DNA of 64,000 nt, taken from NCBI RefSeq assembly GCF_003052265.1, contig NZ_QANS01000004.1, positions 248,414 through 312,413 on the forward strand, in the 5' to 3' direction. A program made the translations under genes and the position numbers. This DNA is from Stenotrophobium rhamnosiphilum. Lineage in GTDB: Bacteria; Pseudomonadota; Gammaproteobacteria; Nevskiales; Nevskiaceae. Positions 25,259 to 36,129 of the stretch are shown in pieces. The notes under the pieces were generated by a model. That model searched no databases, had not been told where the DNA came from, and saw nothing but the letters and a program-made list of their open reading frames with translations. Position 1 is the stretch's first letter. Each line of letters begins with the position of its first letter.

Positions 25259-27412
25259 ATGTATCAAGGCCAATCTATTCAGGTCACGAAGCTGGACGGC
25301 GATATCGCCGAACTGTGCTTCGACAACAAAACGGATTCCGTTAACAAGTTTGACCAGCGCACGATTAAAGAACTGTCCGAAGCCACCAAGGCCATCACGG
25401 CAGACAGCAGCATCAAGGGCTTGCTGGTAACGTCGGGCAAGGACGTCTTCATCGTTGGCGCAGACATCACCGAATTCGGTCCGATGTTCCAGCTGCCAGA
25501 AGAAGAGATCGCCAAGTGGGCGTTTGAAGGCAACAACATCTTCAACGCAATTGAAGATCTGCCTTTCCCATCAGTCACCGCTATCAACGGCATCGCGCTG
25601 GGCGGCGGTTTTGAAATGTCACTGGCCACCGACTACCGCATCATCAGCGAAAAAGCGTCGATCGGTCTGCCAGAAACCAAGCTGGGCATTATCCCTGGCT
25701 TCGGCGGCACGGTTCGTCTGCCTCGCTTGATCGGTGCAGACAACGCAATTGAATGGATTGCTGGCGGCGAAGCACAGAAGCCTGCCGCTGCGCTGAAGGT
25801 TCACGCCGTTGACGGCGTAGTGCCTGCTGACAAGCTCAAGAGCGCTTCGCTCAAGTTCCTGCAGTCGGTCATCGACGGCAAGTTTGACTACAAGGCGCGT
25901 CGCGAACAGAAGAAGAGCAAGCTGAACCTGAACCCATTGGAAGGCATGATGGCGTTCTCGACCGCCAAGGGTTTCATCGCTGGTAAGGCTGGCAAGAACT
26001 ACCCAGCACCCGTCGCTGTGGTTTCGGTAATCGAGAAGGCTGCTGGCAAAGGCCGTGAAGAAGCACTGAAGATTGAATCGGCCGCTTTCGCCAAGCTCGC
26101 AAAAACCACGGTTGCTGATGCGCTCATTGCGCTGTTCCTCAATGATCAGTTCCTGAAGAAGAAAGCTAAAGCTGCTGGCAAGCTCGCCAAGCCAGTGAAG
26201 CAGGCCGCCGTTCTCGGCGCCGGCATCATGGGCGGCGGTATCGCTTACCAGAGCGCCAGCAAGGGCACGCCAATCATCATGAAGGACATCGCCGATAAGG
26301 CGTTGGACATCGGCATGGGCGAAGCCAACAAGTTGCTGTCGGCTCAGGTTGATCGCAAGAAGATGACTCCGATCAAAGCCGGTCAGGTGTTGAGCGAAAT
26401 TCGCCCAACGCTGAACTTCGGTGATTTTGGCGGCGTGGATATCGTTGTTGAAGCCGTCGTTGAAAATCCTAAGATCAAGAAGAGTGTGTTGGCTGAAGTC
26501 GAAAAGATCGTCAAGCCAGGCACCATCATCGCGTCCAACACTTCATCGATCTCGATCGAAGAGCTGGCAACGGCGATGCAGCATCCAGAAAATTTCCTCG
26601 GCATGCACTTCTTTAACCCTGTGCACAAAATGCCTTTGGTTGAAGTGATCTACGCCAGCAAGACTTCCAAAGAAGCGATTGCCACCACGGTTGCCTACGC
26701 AACTGCGATGGGCAAGACCGCGATCGTTGTGAAGAACTGCCCGGGCTTCTTGGTTAACCGCATTCTGTTCCCATACTTCGGCGGCTGGTTGGCCCTGATC
26801 CGTGACGGCGCTGACTACATCGCTGTCGACAAGATCATGGAAACCTTCGGCTGGCCTATGGGCCCAGCTTATCTGCAGGACGTCGTTGGTATCGACACCT
26901 CGCATCACGTCGGTGACGTGCTCGCAGAAGGCTACCCTGATCGCATGGACAACAAGCAGTTCAAGTCTGCGTTGGACGTGATGTACGAAGCCAAGCGCTT
27001 CGGCCAGAAGAACGGCGTTGGTTTCTTCAAGTACGAAGTTGATCCTAAGGGCAAGCCTAAGAAAGTAGTTGATCCAACCACGCCTGAGTTGCTCGCCACG
27101 GTTCAGCCAAACGGCAAGAAAGATTTCAGCGAAGAAGAAGTCGTTGACCGCTTGATGCTGCCGATGATCATCGAAACCGTGCGTTGCTTGGATGAAAGCA
27201 TCGTTGAGAGCCCAACCGAAGCGGATATGGGTTTGATCTTCGGTATTGGCTTCCCTCCGTTCCGTGGCGGCGCGCTGAAGTACGCCGACACCGTGGGCAT
27301 GAAGACCATCCTTGAGAAGTGCGCCAAATACGCATCGCTCGGCAAGCTCTATGAGCCGACCGAATCGATGAAGAAGATGGCCGCTGAAGGCAAGCTCTAC
27401 TACCCCAAGTAA
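25259..27412 (+). CDS. fadB: FadB, multifunctional fatty acid oxidation complex alpha subunit
   Basis: A 717 aa protein catalysing 2-enoyl-CoA hydration and 3-hydroxyacyl-CoA dehydrogenation in beta-oxidation; E. coli FadB has 729 aa. The N-terminal crotonase domain carries the two catalytic Glu in [15 protein letters not shown] and GLPETKLGI. The dehydrogenase domain begins with the NAD motif [11 protein letters not shown] and has the catalytic His in GMHFFNPVH and the [11 protein letters not shown] signature. It is very similar to E. coli FadB along its whole length. It is followed by fadA after 54 bases, forming the alpha2beta2 complex operon. Confidence 0.98.
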   Translation: MYQGQSIQVTKLDGDIAELCFDNKTDSVNKFDQRTIKELSEATKAITADSSIKGLLVTSGKDVFIVGADITEFGPMFQLPEEEIAKWAFEGNNIFNAIEDLPFPSVTAINGIALGGGFEMSLATDYRIISEKASIGLPETKLGIIPGFGGTVRLPRLIGADNAIEWIAGGEAQKPAAALKVHAVDGVVPADKLKSASLKFLQSVIDGKFDYKARREQKKSKLNLNPLEGMMAFSTAKGFIAGKAGKNYPAPVAVVSVIEKAAGKGREEALKIESAAFAKLAKTTVADALIALFLNDQFLKKKAKAAGKLAKPVKQAAVLGAGIMGGGIAYQSASKGTPIIMKDIADKALDIGMGEANKLLSAQVDRKKMTPIKAGQVLSEIRPTLNFGDFGGVDIVVEAVVENPKIKKSVLAEVEKIVKPGTIIASNTSSISIEELATAMQHPENFLGMHFFNPVHKMPLVEVIYASKTSKEAIATTVAYATAMGKTAIVVKNCPGFLVNRILFPYFGGWLALIRDGADYIAVDKIMETFGWPMGPAYLQDVVGIDTSHHVGDVLAEGYPDRMDNKQFKSALDVMYEAKRFGQKNGVGFFKYEVDPKGKPKKVVDPTTPELLATVQPNGKKDFSEEEVVDRLMLPMIIETVRCLDESIVESPTEADMGLIFGIGFPPFRGGALKYADTVGMKTILEKCAKYASLGKLYEPTESMKKMAAEGKLYYPK

Positions 27413-27423
27413 ATCTCTAACGC

Positions 27424-28633
<1,210 letters not shown>

Positions 28634-28657
28634 TCAGTCGTAAATAAAGCTGTAAAC

Positions 28658-28689
28658 AAAAAGGCCGGAGCATTTGCTCCGGCCTTTTT
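28658..28689. terminator. Bidirectional intrinsic terminator after fadA
   Basis: Five A, GGCCGGAGC (28663-28671), loop ATTT, GCTCCGGCC (28676-28684), five T. It can serve fadA (plus) and the convergent tetR gene (minus). Confidence 0.92.
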
Positions 28690-28690
28690 G

Positions 28691-28720
28691 TTTCTGTTGT
28701 TGCCATTGCAACAACAGAAA
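28691..28720. repeat. Perfect 13-bp inverted repeat next to the fadA terminator
   Basis: TTTCTGTTGTTGC (28691-28703), loop CATT, GCAACAACAGAAA (28708-28720). It sits directly between the fadA terminator and the tetR stop at 28734. It could be a second terminator element for tetR or a protein-binding palindrome. Confidence 0.6.
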
Positions 28721-28733
28721 TTAGTGCGAGGAA

Positions 28734-29405
28734 TTAACGCGCTGCGCCGTCGAGTTTCAATGGTCCGCGACGAATCAACCTGGTTTCATCAGAACGCTGA
28801 AATTCCTGAAGTCCTTTGATGAAAAACTGCGTAACAAACGCGGCTGCTTCTTCGGGCTTTTTGCCTTTGCGTTCGACAATCATGCGCGCCATTTCATAAC
28901 CAGCGCCGCCAAGAATTGCGGTGAGATAGTCGGTATCCATTTCTGGCAACAGGCCGCGAGAAATCGCCAAGCTCAAATCCTGCTTCAGCATGGTCATCGT
29001 GTTGCCGATGACGCTGCCGCTGTAGAACGTGCGAATCACCGGTTCATTGCGGAACAGCATCGCGTAGAAATCCGGGTTGTCGGCAATTTCCTGAAAAAAC
29101 GCGAGATAGGCGCTGTGGATGAACTGCTCAATACTGGTGGCAGATCTGCGTGCGGTCGTCAGACGCGTCGCCATCGTACCCATGTGCTGTTCAATCAGCG
29201 CGTGCAGTAGTTCGGCTTTGTCTTCGAAGTAGTTGTAGAACGTGCCCGAGGCAAGACCCGTCAGACGGATGATGTCGCGCACAGTAACGGCGTCATAACC
29301 CATTTTGACAAAGGTGCTTTGAGCCGCTTCAAGAATGGCCGCGCGATTCGCGAGCTTATTTTGCTCACGTTTGCCCGTAGTACGTTTTGTACGAACCGGC
29401 GGCAT
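28734..29405 (-). CDS. TetR-family transcriptional regulator
   Basis: A 223 aa protein. The TetR DNA-binding domain is at residues about 18-65 (ANRAAILEAAQSTFVKMGYD, VRDIIRLTGLASGTFYNYFE). A ligand-binding helical domain follows. It is located between fadBA and an enoyl-CoA isomerase-like gene, so an acyl-CoA-responsive regulator of beta-oxidation is plausible. That is an inference from position only. Confidence 0.88.
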   Translation of the reverse strand: MPPVRTKRTTGKREQNKLANRAAILEAAQSTFVKMGYDAVTVRDIIRLTGLASGTFYNYFEDKAELLHALIEQHMGTMATRLTTARRSATSIEQFIHSAYLAFFQEIADNPDFYAMLFRNEPVIRTFYSGSVIGNTMTMLKQDLSLAISRGLLPEMDTDYLTAILGGAGYEMARMIVERKGKKPEEAAAFVTQFFIKGLQEFQRSDETRLIRRGPLKLDGAAR

Positions 29406-29494
29406 TAGATGTTCATTCCGATATTCAATTTCATTACTTCCGTTTCAGCGTGCGTCCTTGCTTGCTGACTAAGCAGATTTATCTGTGAAGCGTA

Positions 29495-30262
29495 TTAGCT
29501 GAACTTGGAGAAGTCAGGTTTACGCTTTTCCATGAAGGCTGACATGGCTTCGCGGGCTTCTGGCTTGCCGAGCATCGGCATAAAGAAGCCAGCTTCGTAC
29601 TTGATGGCTTCCAGAACGGTTTCCTGATTCCAGCGACGCAGCAGCATCTTGGCGGTGCGCAGAGATTCGGGTGGCTGTGAAGCAAGCTTCTCAGCGCGGT
29701 TGCGCGCACGGGCTTCGACTTCTTCATCCGGCAGCACTTCGTTAATCACGCCGTAAGCCAACGCTTTTTCGGCGGTGAAGGCTTCGCCCAGCATCACGAG
29801 TTCAGCAGCGCGAGCGTTACCCATGATGCGTGGCATCAAATAGCTGGAGGCGAGTTCTGGGCAGATGCCGATGTTGACGAAAGGCAACTGGAAGCGTGCA
29901 CCGGTGCCTGCGTAAACCAGATCGCACTGCATCAGCATGGTGGTGCCAACGCCGATTGCAAAGCCATTCACCGAAGCCACGATAGGCTTAGGAAAGGTTG
30001 CGATAGCGCGCATGAATTGAACGACAGGAGCATCCGGAGCCAGCGGCGGATTTTGCAAGAAGTCTTGCAGGTCGTTGCCGGAGGAGAAGCAGTCTTTGGT
30101 GCCGGTGAGCAACACAACACGAACCGAAGGATCGGCTGCGGCATTGGTCAGCGCGTCAGCGGTGGATTGATACATCACTGCGGTCAGCGCGTTTTTCTTT
30201 TCAGGACGATTAAAACGAATCGTCAGTACGCCGCCATTGTTTTCTAATTGAACCAGAGACAT
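29495..30262 (-). CDS. Enoyl-CoA hydratase/isomerase family protein, isomerase-like
   Basis: A 255 aa crotonase-fold protein. The CoA/oxyanion motifs KDCFSSGNDLQDF and NGFAIGVGTTML are present. The two catalytic Glu of true hydratases are missing (Thr 108 and Phe 128 at the equivalent places). Instead Glu 136 occurs in IGICPELASSY, the position of the catalytic Glu in ECI2/PECI-type delta3,delta2-enoyl-CoA isomerases. It is therefore more likely an isomerase for unsaturated fatty acids than a hydratase. GGAG precedes the start. Confidence 0.82.
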   Translation of the reverse strand: MSLVQLENNGGVLTIRFNRPEKKNALTAVMYQSTADALTNAAADPSVRVVLLTGTKDCFSSGNDLQDFLQNPPLAPDAPVVQFMRAIATFPKPIVASVNGFAIGVGTTMLMQCDLVYAGTGARFQLPFVNIGICPELASSYLMPRIMGNARAAELVMLGEAFTAEKALAYGVINEVLPDEEVEARARNRAEKLASQPPESLRTAKMLLRRWNQETVLEAIKYEAGFFMPMLGKPEAREAMSAFMEKRKPDFSKFS

Positions 30263-30308
30263 TTAAAGCTCCAAGCGAATGGTAATCGTGATAACGCGGA
30301 CCTGAAAT

Positions 30309-30336
30309 TATTCGCCCCGGCGAACCGGGGCGAATA
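30309..30336 (-). terminator. 12-bp hairpin after ilvB
   Basis: TATTCGCCCCGG (30309-30320), loop CGAA, CCGGGGCGAATA (30325-30336), located 5 bases after the ilvB stop on the minus strand. The stem is perfect, the trailing T tract is short (ATTTC). Confidence 0.7.
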
Positions 30337-30341
30337 GTGAT

Positions 30342-32189
30342 TTAGAACAGGTCAGCTTTGTCTGTTTTTGCGGCTGCAGCAGCGCCAGCATCGCGCGAAG
30401 GAATCCAGTCGCCGGTGATCATCTGCCCGTACGACATGCCGGGGCCAACCATCGGATAAACCGAGGCCATTGGATCAATGATCACTTCTAAGAATGCAGG
30501 GCCTTTGAATTCGATAAAGGCTTTCACCACGCGAGCGAGATCAGCCTTGTTGCTGACGCGTTCGGCGAATTCATAACCGTCTGCCTGCGCCGCTTTGATG
30601 AAGTCTTTGCGGTGCAGTGATTTGTCTGAGCCGGAGTAACGGCTGTCGAAGAACAGGCGCTGCCACTGCTTCACCATGCCGTCGCCGTTGTTGTTGAGCA
30701 CAACAATTTTGACGGGCAGGTTGTAGGTGGTCGCGGTTTCTAGTTCACCGAGATTCATGCGAATGCTGGCGTCGCCATCGATATCGATCACGATCTTGCC
30801 GGGCTGTGCAAACGCGGCGCCGATCGCAGCAGGCAGGCCGAAGCCCATCGTGCCCATCGAGCCTGAAGTCAGCCACAAACGCGGCTGCTTGAAATCAAAA
30901 TATTGCGCGGCCCACATCTGATGCTGACCAACGCCGGTCGCAACAACGGCTTCGCCGCCGGTGATGTCGTTGATCGCTTGAATGACAGCGTGTGGCTGAA
31001 TCACCGTGCTGGTCTTGTCGTAGTTCATCGCGTGATCTTTCTTCAGCGCAGCGATGTGCTGATGCCAAGCGCTGTAATCCGGTTTGAAGTTTTGCGCCTT
31101 GGCGTATTGATGCAATGCGCTGATCGCCGGATTGAGTTCGCCAACGTGATGCCAATGCACGCGCTTTACTTTGTTGATTTCGGCGATATCGATATCGAGA
31201 TGCGCGATCCACTTTGCGCCCGGCGCAAACTTGGCGGGAACGCCAGCAACGCGGTCGTCAAAGCGTGCGCCGATAGCAATCAAGAAATCGCAGTCGTCGG
31301 TCGCATAGTTCGCAAACGCAGTACCGTGCATGCCGAGCATATGCAGCGAGAGCGGGGCAGTGGTGTCGACTGCGCCGATACCCATCAGCGTGGTGGTAAC
31401 CGGAATGCCATAGGCATTCGCGAAGTCGCGCACTGCTTTCGAAGCTTCGCCATTAACAACGCCGCCGCCAGCGTAGATCAGCGGGCGCTTGGCCTGAGAC
31501 AACATTTCGTGGAAGCGCGCGCAGGCGGCGTCATCCAATGTGTTGTCAGCCACAGCCTTGAGGCGCGCGCGATAACCGGGGATCGGCAATACGCCGTCAC
31601 CCTGGAACACGCCGCTCCAGTTCTGAACGTCTTTCGGAATATCGATCACAACCGGGCCAGGACGGCCGGTGCGGGCGATCTCAAACGCGGTGCGCATCGT
31701 CGCTTCGAGCTTCTTGGCGTCCGTCACCAGAAACACATGCTTGGCGCAGGCCGACATGATGTTGCTGATCGGGGCTTCCTGAAAGCCGTCCGAACCAATC
31801 GCAGCGGTAGGAACCTGACCGCAGATCACAACAATAGGAATCGAGTCCGCCATGCAGTCACGCACAGGGGTCACGGTATTGGTCGCGCCCGGGCCGGACG
31901 TGACTAGTGCGACGCCAACCTTGCCGGAAGCACGGGCATAGCCAGCGGCCATAAAACCAGCGGCCTGCTCGTTGGCCGGAACAATCAGGGGCATCGACTC
32001 GGCGCCGTCCGCTTTGCGGTGATCCGCGTTGTAGCGGAATACGGCGTCATAGGTCGGCAAAATTGCGCCGCCGCTATAGCCGAAAATGGCGTTTACACCT
32101 TCATCCGCCAGAATCTGGACGACAATCTCCGCGCCGGACATGGTTTTGCCTGCGAGGGGATGCGTTTTTGGCGGGGAAGCGGCGTTCAT
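30342..32189 (-). CDS. ilvB: Acetohydroxyacid synthase large subunit
   Basis: A 615 aa thiamine-diphosphate enzyme that makes acetolactate or acetohydroxybutyrate, the first common step of valine, leucine and isoleucine synthesis. The N-terminal PYR domain has the catalytic Glu context (VNAIFGYSGGAILPTYDAVF). The central domain binds FAD. The C-terminal PP domain has the ThDP motif DGDASIRMNLGELETA...NN. ATG 32189 gives an N-terminal extension before MSGAEIV, which is usual for this group. Unusually it is transcribed away from its regulatory subunit gene ilvH, across a 276 bp spacer. Confidence 0.96.
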   Translation of the reverse strand: MNAASPPKTHPLAGKTMSGAEIVVQILADEGVNAIFGYSGGAILPTYDAVFRYNADHRKADGAESMPLIVPANEQAAGFMAAGYARASGKVGVALVTSGPGATNTVTPVRDCMADSIPIVVICGQVPTAAIGSDGFQEAPISNIMSACAKHVFLVTDAKKLEATMRTAFEIARTGRPGPVVIDIPKDVQNWSGVFQGDGVLPIPGYRARLKAVADNTLDDAACARFHEMLSQAKRPLIYAGGGVVNGEASKAVRDFANAYGIPVTTTLMGIGAVDTTAPLSLHMLGMHGTAFANYATDDCDFLIAIGARFDDRVAGVPAKFAPGAKWIAHLDIDIAEINKVKRVHWHHVGELNPAISALHQYAKAQNFKPDYSAWHQHIAALKKDHAMNYDKTSTVIQPHAVIQAINDITGGEAVVATGVGQHQMWAAQYFDFKQPRLWLTSGSMGTMGFGLPAAIGAAFAQPGKIVIDIDGDASIRMNLGELETATTYNLPVKIVVLNNNGDGMVKQWQRLFFDSRYSGSDKSLHRKDFIKAAQADGYEFAERVSNKADLARVVKAFIEFKGPAFLEVIIDPMASVYPMVGPGMSYGQMITGDWIPSRDAGAAAAAKTDKADLF

Positions 32190-32465
32190 GGTTGTGTCAG
32201 TTTGAAGTCACAAAAATAGGACGCGCTTTATAGCATGTTAGGGGGGTGTTCTGGCAGGTTTCTGGGCGTTTTCAGTGCACTAAAACGCTAATTTCAGCTT
32301 GTTTTCGCAAATTTTCAGGGCGAGTTCTGCCAATCAAAAGCCCGACATGATTTGATACGCCCACAAAAACCGACACTTGGCTGCAAGCCTCAGTAAACAA
32401 ATGAAGTTATCTGGGCTTATGCCGGGGTTGCATCGCAGCACAAACATGGCTAAGGTGCGCGCCCT
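32190..32465. other. Divergent spacer between ilvB and ilvH
   Basis: The 276 bp hold no gene. A TATAAA box on the minus strand (32227-32232) is a candidate -10 for ilvB, about 40 bases before its start. No branched-chain-residue leader peptide and no attenuator terminator were seen on either strand, so a shared operator is more likely than attenuation. Confidence 0.45.
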
Positions 32466-32966
32466 ATGCGTCATATCATCTCTATCCTCTTGCAGAACGA
32501 AGCGGGCGCTTTGGCGCGTGTCTCCGGTATGTTTTCCGCACGTGGCTACAACATCGAATCGCTGTCTGTAGCTACAACCAACGATCCGGCCGTTTCGCGC
32601 CTGACGCTGGTCACGCTGGGTTCTGACGCGGTGATCGACCAGATCATCAAGCAGACCCGCAAACTGATCGATATCCTCGAAATCACCGATTTGTCCCGTA
32701 CGGACCATATCGAGTGCGAGTTGTTGATGATCAAAATCGAGATGGCTCAGGACACCGCTCAGCAAGTGATTGACTGCGTGCGCAAGCATCGCGTCAGCGT
32801 GCTGGATGGTTCTGATAACACCCGCATGCTGCAACTGGCTGGCACTGGCGCTGAAGTTGATGCGTTTGTTGCCGAGATCGCCACGATTGCCAAAATTATT
32901 GAAATGGTCCGCAGCGGCGTTGCCGCATTGACGCGTGGCCATCCGGTTCTTGCTGTTCCCCAATAA
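32466..32966 (+). CDS. ilvH: Acetohydroxyacid synthase small (regulatory) subunit
   Basis: A 166 aa protein with the N-terminal ACT domain (residues about 2-76: IISILLQNEAGALARVSGMF, GYNIESLSVATTNDP) that binds valine for feedback inhibition. The C-terminal ALS_ss_C domain follows. It stimulates and regulates the IlvB catalytic subunit encoded divergently. It is followed by ilvC after 36 bases. Confidence 0.95.
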   Translation: MRHIISILLQNEAGALARVSGMFSARGYNIESLSVATTNDPAVSRLTLVTLGSDAVIDQIIKQTRKLIDILEITDLSRTDHIECELLMIKIEMAQDTAQQVIDCVRKHRVSVLDGSDNTRMLQLAGTGAEVDAFVAEIATIAKIIEMVRSGVAALTRGHPVLAVPQ

Positions 32967-34025
<1,059 letters not shown>

Positions 34026-34048
34026 GTTCTTAACTTGCTTTAAAGACT

Positions 34049-34078
34049 AAGGGGCGCGAAAGCGCCCCTTATCTTTTG
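34049..34078 (+). terminator. Intrinsic terminator after ilvC
   Basis: AAGGGGCGC (34049-34057), loop GAAA, GCGCCCCTT (34062-34070), then ATCTTTT. The stem is very stable, with a GNRA-type tetraloop. Confidence 0.9.
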
Positions 34079-34125
34079 TGGACTTCAACCGTAAGATGTT
34101 GCAACTGACTTAAGAGATTAAGAGT

Positions 34126-34908
34126 ATGGATGAGCAGGGCGCCAGCAAAAAACGTCGCAGAGGCATTTATCTGCTACCTAATCTGTTCACCACCGGCACC
34201 CTGTTTGGCGGTTTCTACGCAATCATCTCTGCAATGGATGGACATTTCTCCGCCGCAGCCGCAGGCATTCTTGCTGCGATGATCGCGGACGGCCTCGATG
34301 GCCGCATCGCACGTCTCACCAATACCTTCAGCGATTTCGGTAAGGAATACGACAGCCTCTGCGATATGGGCGCGTTTGGTTTTGCCGCTAGCATCGTTAT
34401 CTACGCGTTTAGCTTGAATCACTTTGCCGAGGTTCACTGGCTGGGCGGCAAGGTCGGCTGGGCCGTGGCATTTCTCTATGCGGCTTGCGCGGCGCTGCGT
34501 CTCGCACGCTTCAATGTGCTGGCTTCTCGCGGTGGCGCCTCGGGCGATTTCTTTGGTCTGCCTTCTCCAGCAGCAGCAGGCTTGGTGGGTGGCTATGTTT
34601 GGGCGGCAAACGAATCGGGTCTGTCTGGCGATAACTGGGTGGTGATGTTGCTCGCTGCGGTTGTGACCGCAGGTGCCGGCATTCTCATGGTCAGCAACTT
34701 CCGTTTTGCGGCATTCAAGACCGTGAAGATCGAGGGTAGGGTGCCGTTCCGCTACATCGTCGTGATGGTTGGCTTGCTCGCCTTGTTTGCGATGGACCCT
34801 CCCCATATCTTCTTCCTGACGTTCTTGATTTATGCATTGTCAGGTCCGGTGCTGGCCTTGTGGCGCCGCTACAAGAATCGCAAAACGACGCCTGCTCCTC
34901 AGGCATGA
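34126..34908 (+). CDS. pssA: CDP-diacylglycerol-serine O-phosphatidyltransferase
   Basis: A 260 aa integral membrane enzyme making phosphatidylserine, precursor of phosphatidylethanolamine. The CDP-alcohol phosphatidyltransferase motif is complete: D55, D58-G59, A62-R63, G72, D76, D80. Several membrane helices follow. This is the membrane-bound (subclass II) PssA found in many proteobacteria and Bacillus, not the E. coli peripheral type. Its position between ilvC and leuA is common in betaproteobacteria and some gammaproteobacteria. Its stop overlaps the next ATG by 4 bases. Confidence 0.93.
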   Translation: MDEQGASKKRRRGIYLLPNLFTTGTLFGGFYAIISAMDGHFSAAAAGILAAMIADGLDGRIARLTNTFSDFGKEYDSLCDMGAFGFAASIVIYAFSLNHFAEVHWLGGKVGWAVAFLYAACAALRLARFNVLASRGGASGDFFGLPSPAAAGLVGGYVWAANESGLSGDNWVVMLLAAVVTAGAGILMVSNFRFAAFKTVKIEGRVPFRYIVVMVGLLALFAMDPPHIFFLTFLIYALSGPVLALWRRYKNRKTTPAPQA

Positions 34909-35876
34909 TTTTGCGTGGGATCAGCGCGCTATTAGCGCTGCTGCTGGGCACTGCGGTATTCGCTGCTGACGTGACGCTGGACTCTGCGCGTGCAGAGTTT
35001 GTGGCAATGCATAGCGACGAAGCACAACGGCAATTCACGCTGTTGCAGGCGCAGACCCCCAACGATCCGGCCGTGTTGTTTTATCTTGGCCGACTCCAAC
35101 TTCGTCAAAATCATCGCAAGACCGCCGTTCAACTGCTGCGTCGTGCTGTCGAGTTGAAGCCGGACAACGTCGACTATCGCATTTGGATTTCTGCTGCGAT
35201 TGGCGCGTATATCGATGACGTGCCGTTTTATCGCAAGCTCAGTCTTGCTCAAGAAATACACCAGCATCTTGACGCTGCATTGCTGGTGGATCCGCGTTCC
35301 GTAGATGTACGTGATGGCCTCGTAAGATTTCATCTGGCTGCGCCAACGATCATCGGCGGTGGACGCGATAAAGCCGTTGCAGAAGCAGCGCGGTTGATGG
35401 CGTTGGATCGATCTGAAGGTTCAATCGCTAATGGCGTGATCGCCATTCATGACAAACGCTATGTTGATGCAGAGCGTGAGTTTCGTGCGGCGATTCAGGC
35501 TGCGCCTAAAAGTGCAGCGCCACGTTATGAGTTGGGCAAGTTGCAACAAATCCAAAAAAATTTCGATGCCGCATTTGCGACCTTCGAAGACGTCATGCAA
35601 TTGCTGCCCCGAGAAACCGCCGCTTATTACCACTATGCCCATACTGCGGCGTTAGCGAATCAGCGTTTGGACAGTGGCCTAGAGAAGGTGAAAGTTTTCT
35701 TGGCGCGCGGACCGATGACTGACGAGGATCCCACTCCAGTGATGGGCTACCGCGTGTTGGGACGCTTATCTGCGCTGAGCGCCAAGAAGGATGCGGCGCG
35801 TAATGCCTACCAGACGGCCTTGAAGCTGGATCCAGATAACGCCGAAACCGCCGCAGCACTCAAGAAATTGGACTGA
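34905..35876 (+). CDS. Exported TPR protein between pssA and leuA
   Basis: A 323 aa protein from ATG 34905, which overlaps the pssA stop (ATGA). It has a signal peptide (MILRGISALLALLLGTAVFA) and four or more TPR units (for example AVLFYLGRLQLRQNHRKTAV, PRYELGKLQQIQKNFDAAFA). It is probably periplasmic. The arrangement suggests cotranslation with pssA, perhaps linked to envelope lipid synthesis, but no function is known. Confidence 0.8.
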   Translation: MILRGISALLALLLGTAVFAADVTLDSARAEFVAMHSDEAQRQFTLLQAQTPNDPAVLFYLGRLQLRQNHRKTAVQLLRRAVELKPDNVDYRIWISAAIGAYIDDVPFYRKLSLAQEIHQHLDAALLVDPRSVDVRDGLVRFHLAAPTIIGGGRDKAVAEAARLMALDRSEGSIANGVIAIHDKRYVDAEREFRAAIQAAPKSAAPRYELGKLQQIQKNFDAAFATFEDVMQLLPRETAAYYHYAHTAALANQRLDSGLEKVKVFLARGPMTDEDPTPVMGYRVLGRLSALSAKKDAARNAYQTALKLDPDNAETAAALKKLD

Positions 35877-35898
35877 TCCGCGTGCCTTGGTCTATATT
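35868..35898 (+). promoter_or_regulatory. Weak candidate promoter before the leuA leader
   Basis: TTGGAC (35868-35873) and TATATT (35893-35898) are spaced by 19 bases, longer than ideal. It would start transcription only a few bases before the leader ATG, so a promoter further upstream inside the TPR gene is equally possible. Confidence 0.2.
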
Positions 35899-35907
35899 TA
35901 GCAGGCT

Positions 35908-36006
35908 ATGTCGACTTTCCGCAGCCATTTCGCTTTTTCGCCCGCGCTCGTTCGCGGCGTTGAGCTGCGCTCGCTGGCACTGCTTTCACTCGCGCTTCTG
36001 CCGTAA
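35908..36006 (+). CDS. leuL: Leu-rich leader peptide of leuA
   Basis: A 32-codon reading frame with AGG just upstream of ATG 35908 ends in ELRSLALLSLALLP and stop. Seven of the last 13 residues are Leu, and Val occurs at positions 15 and 18. It lies 123 bases before leuA. This is the composition expected of a leader peptide whose translation senses charged leucyl-tRNA. Part of its coding region, CGCGGCG (35953-35959), can pair with CGCCGCG (36019-36025) just after the stop. No T-tract terminator was found, so the attenuation mechanism is unclear. Confidence 0.6.
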   Translation: MSTFRSHFAFSPALVRGVELRSLALLSLALLP

Positions 36007-36025
36007 GGCAGACCATAGCGCCGCG
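35953..36025 (+). promoter_or_regulatory. Complementary segments in the leuA leader
   Basis: CGCGGCG inside the leader peptide gene and CGCCGCG 12 bases after its stop form a perfect 7-bp pair. A second small stem, CCC...GGG, follows near 36026-36037. Ribosome stalling at the Leu codons between them would change which stem forms. The remaining bases up to the leuA ribosome binding site (GGAG, 36120-36123) are A+C-rich and unstructured. Confidence 0.4.
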
Positions 36026-36129
36026 CCCGGCACGGGGCCAAAACCGTCCAACCAAGACCAGTACAAACAAAAACCTTACGTCAGTCCGCTGAATTTATCG
36101 CGACTGAAAATGCAGATTTGGAGTTTCTC

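Noticed and set aside
30903-31907. 334-codon plus-strand ORF inside ilvB
   Set aside because: It is antisense to the conserved acetohydroxyacid synthase gene, shows no domain and has an Arg/His-rich shadow composition.
32401-32574. Small ORF upstream of and overlapping ilvH, as a possible leader peptide (contains VRALCVI)
   Set aside because: It runs through the ilvH start into the gene in another frame, has few branched-chain codons and is not followed by a terminator.
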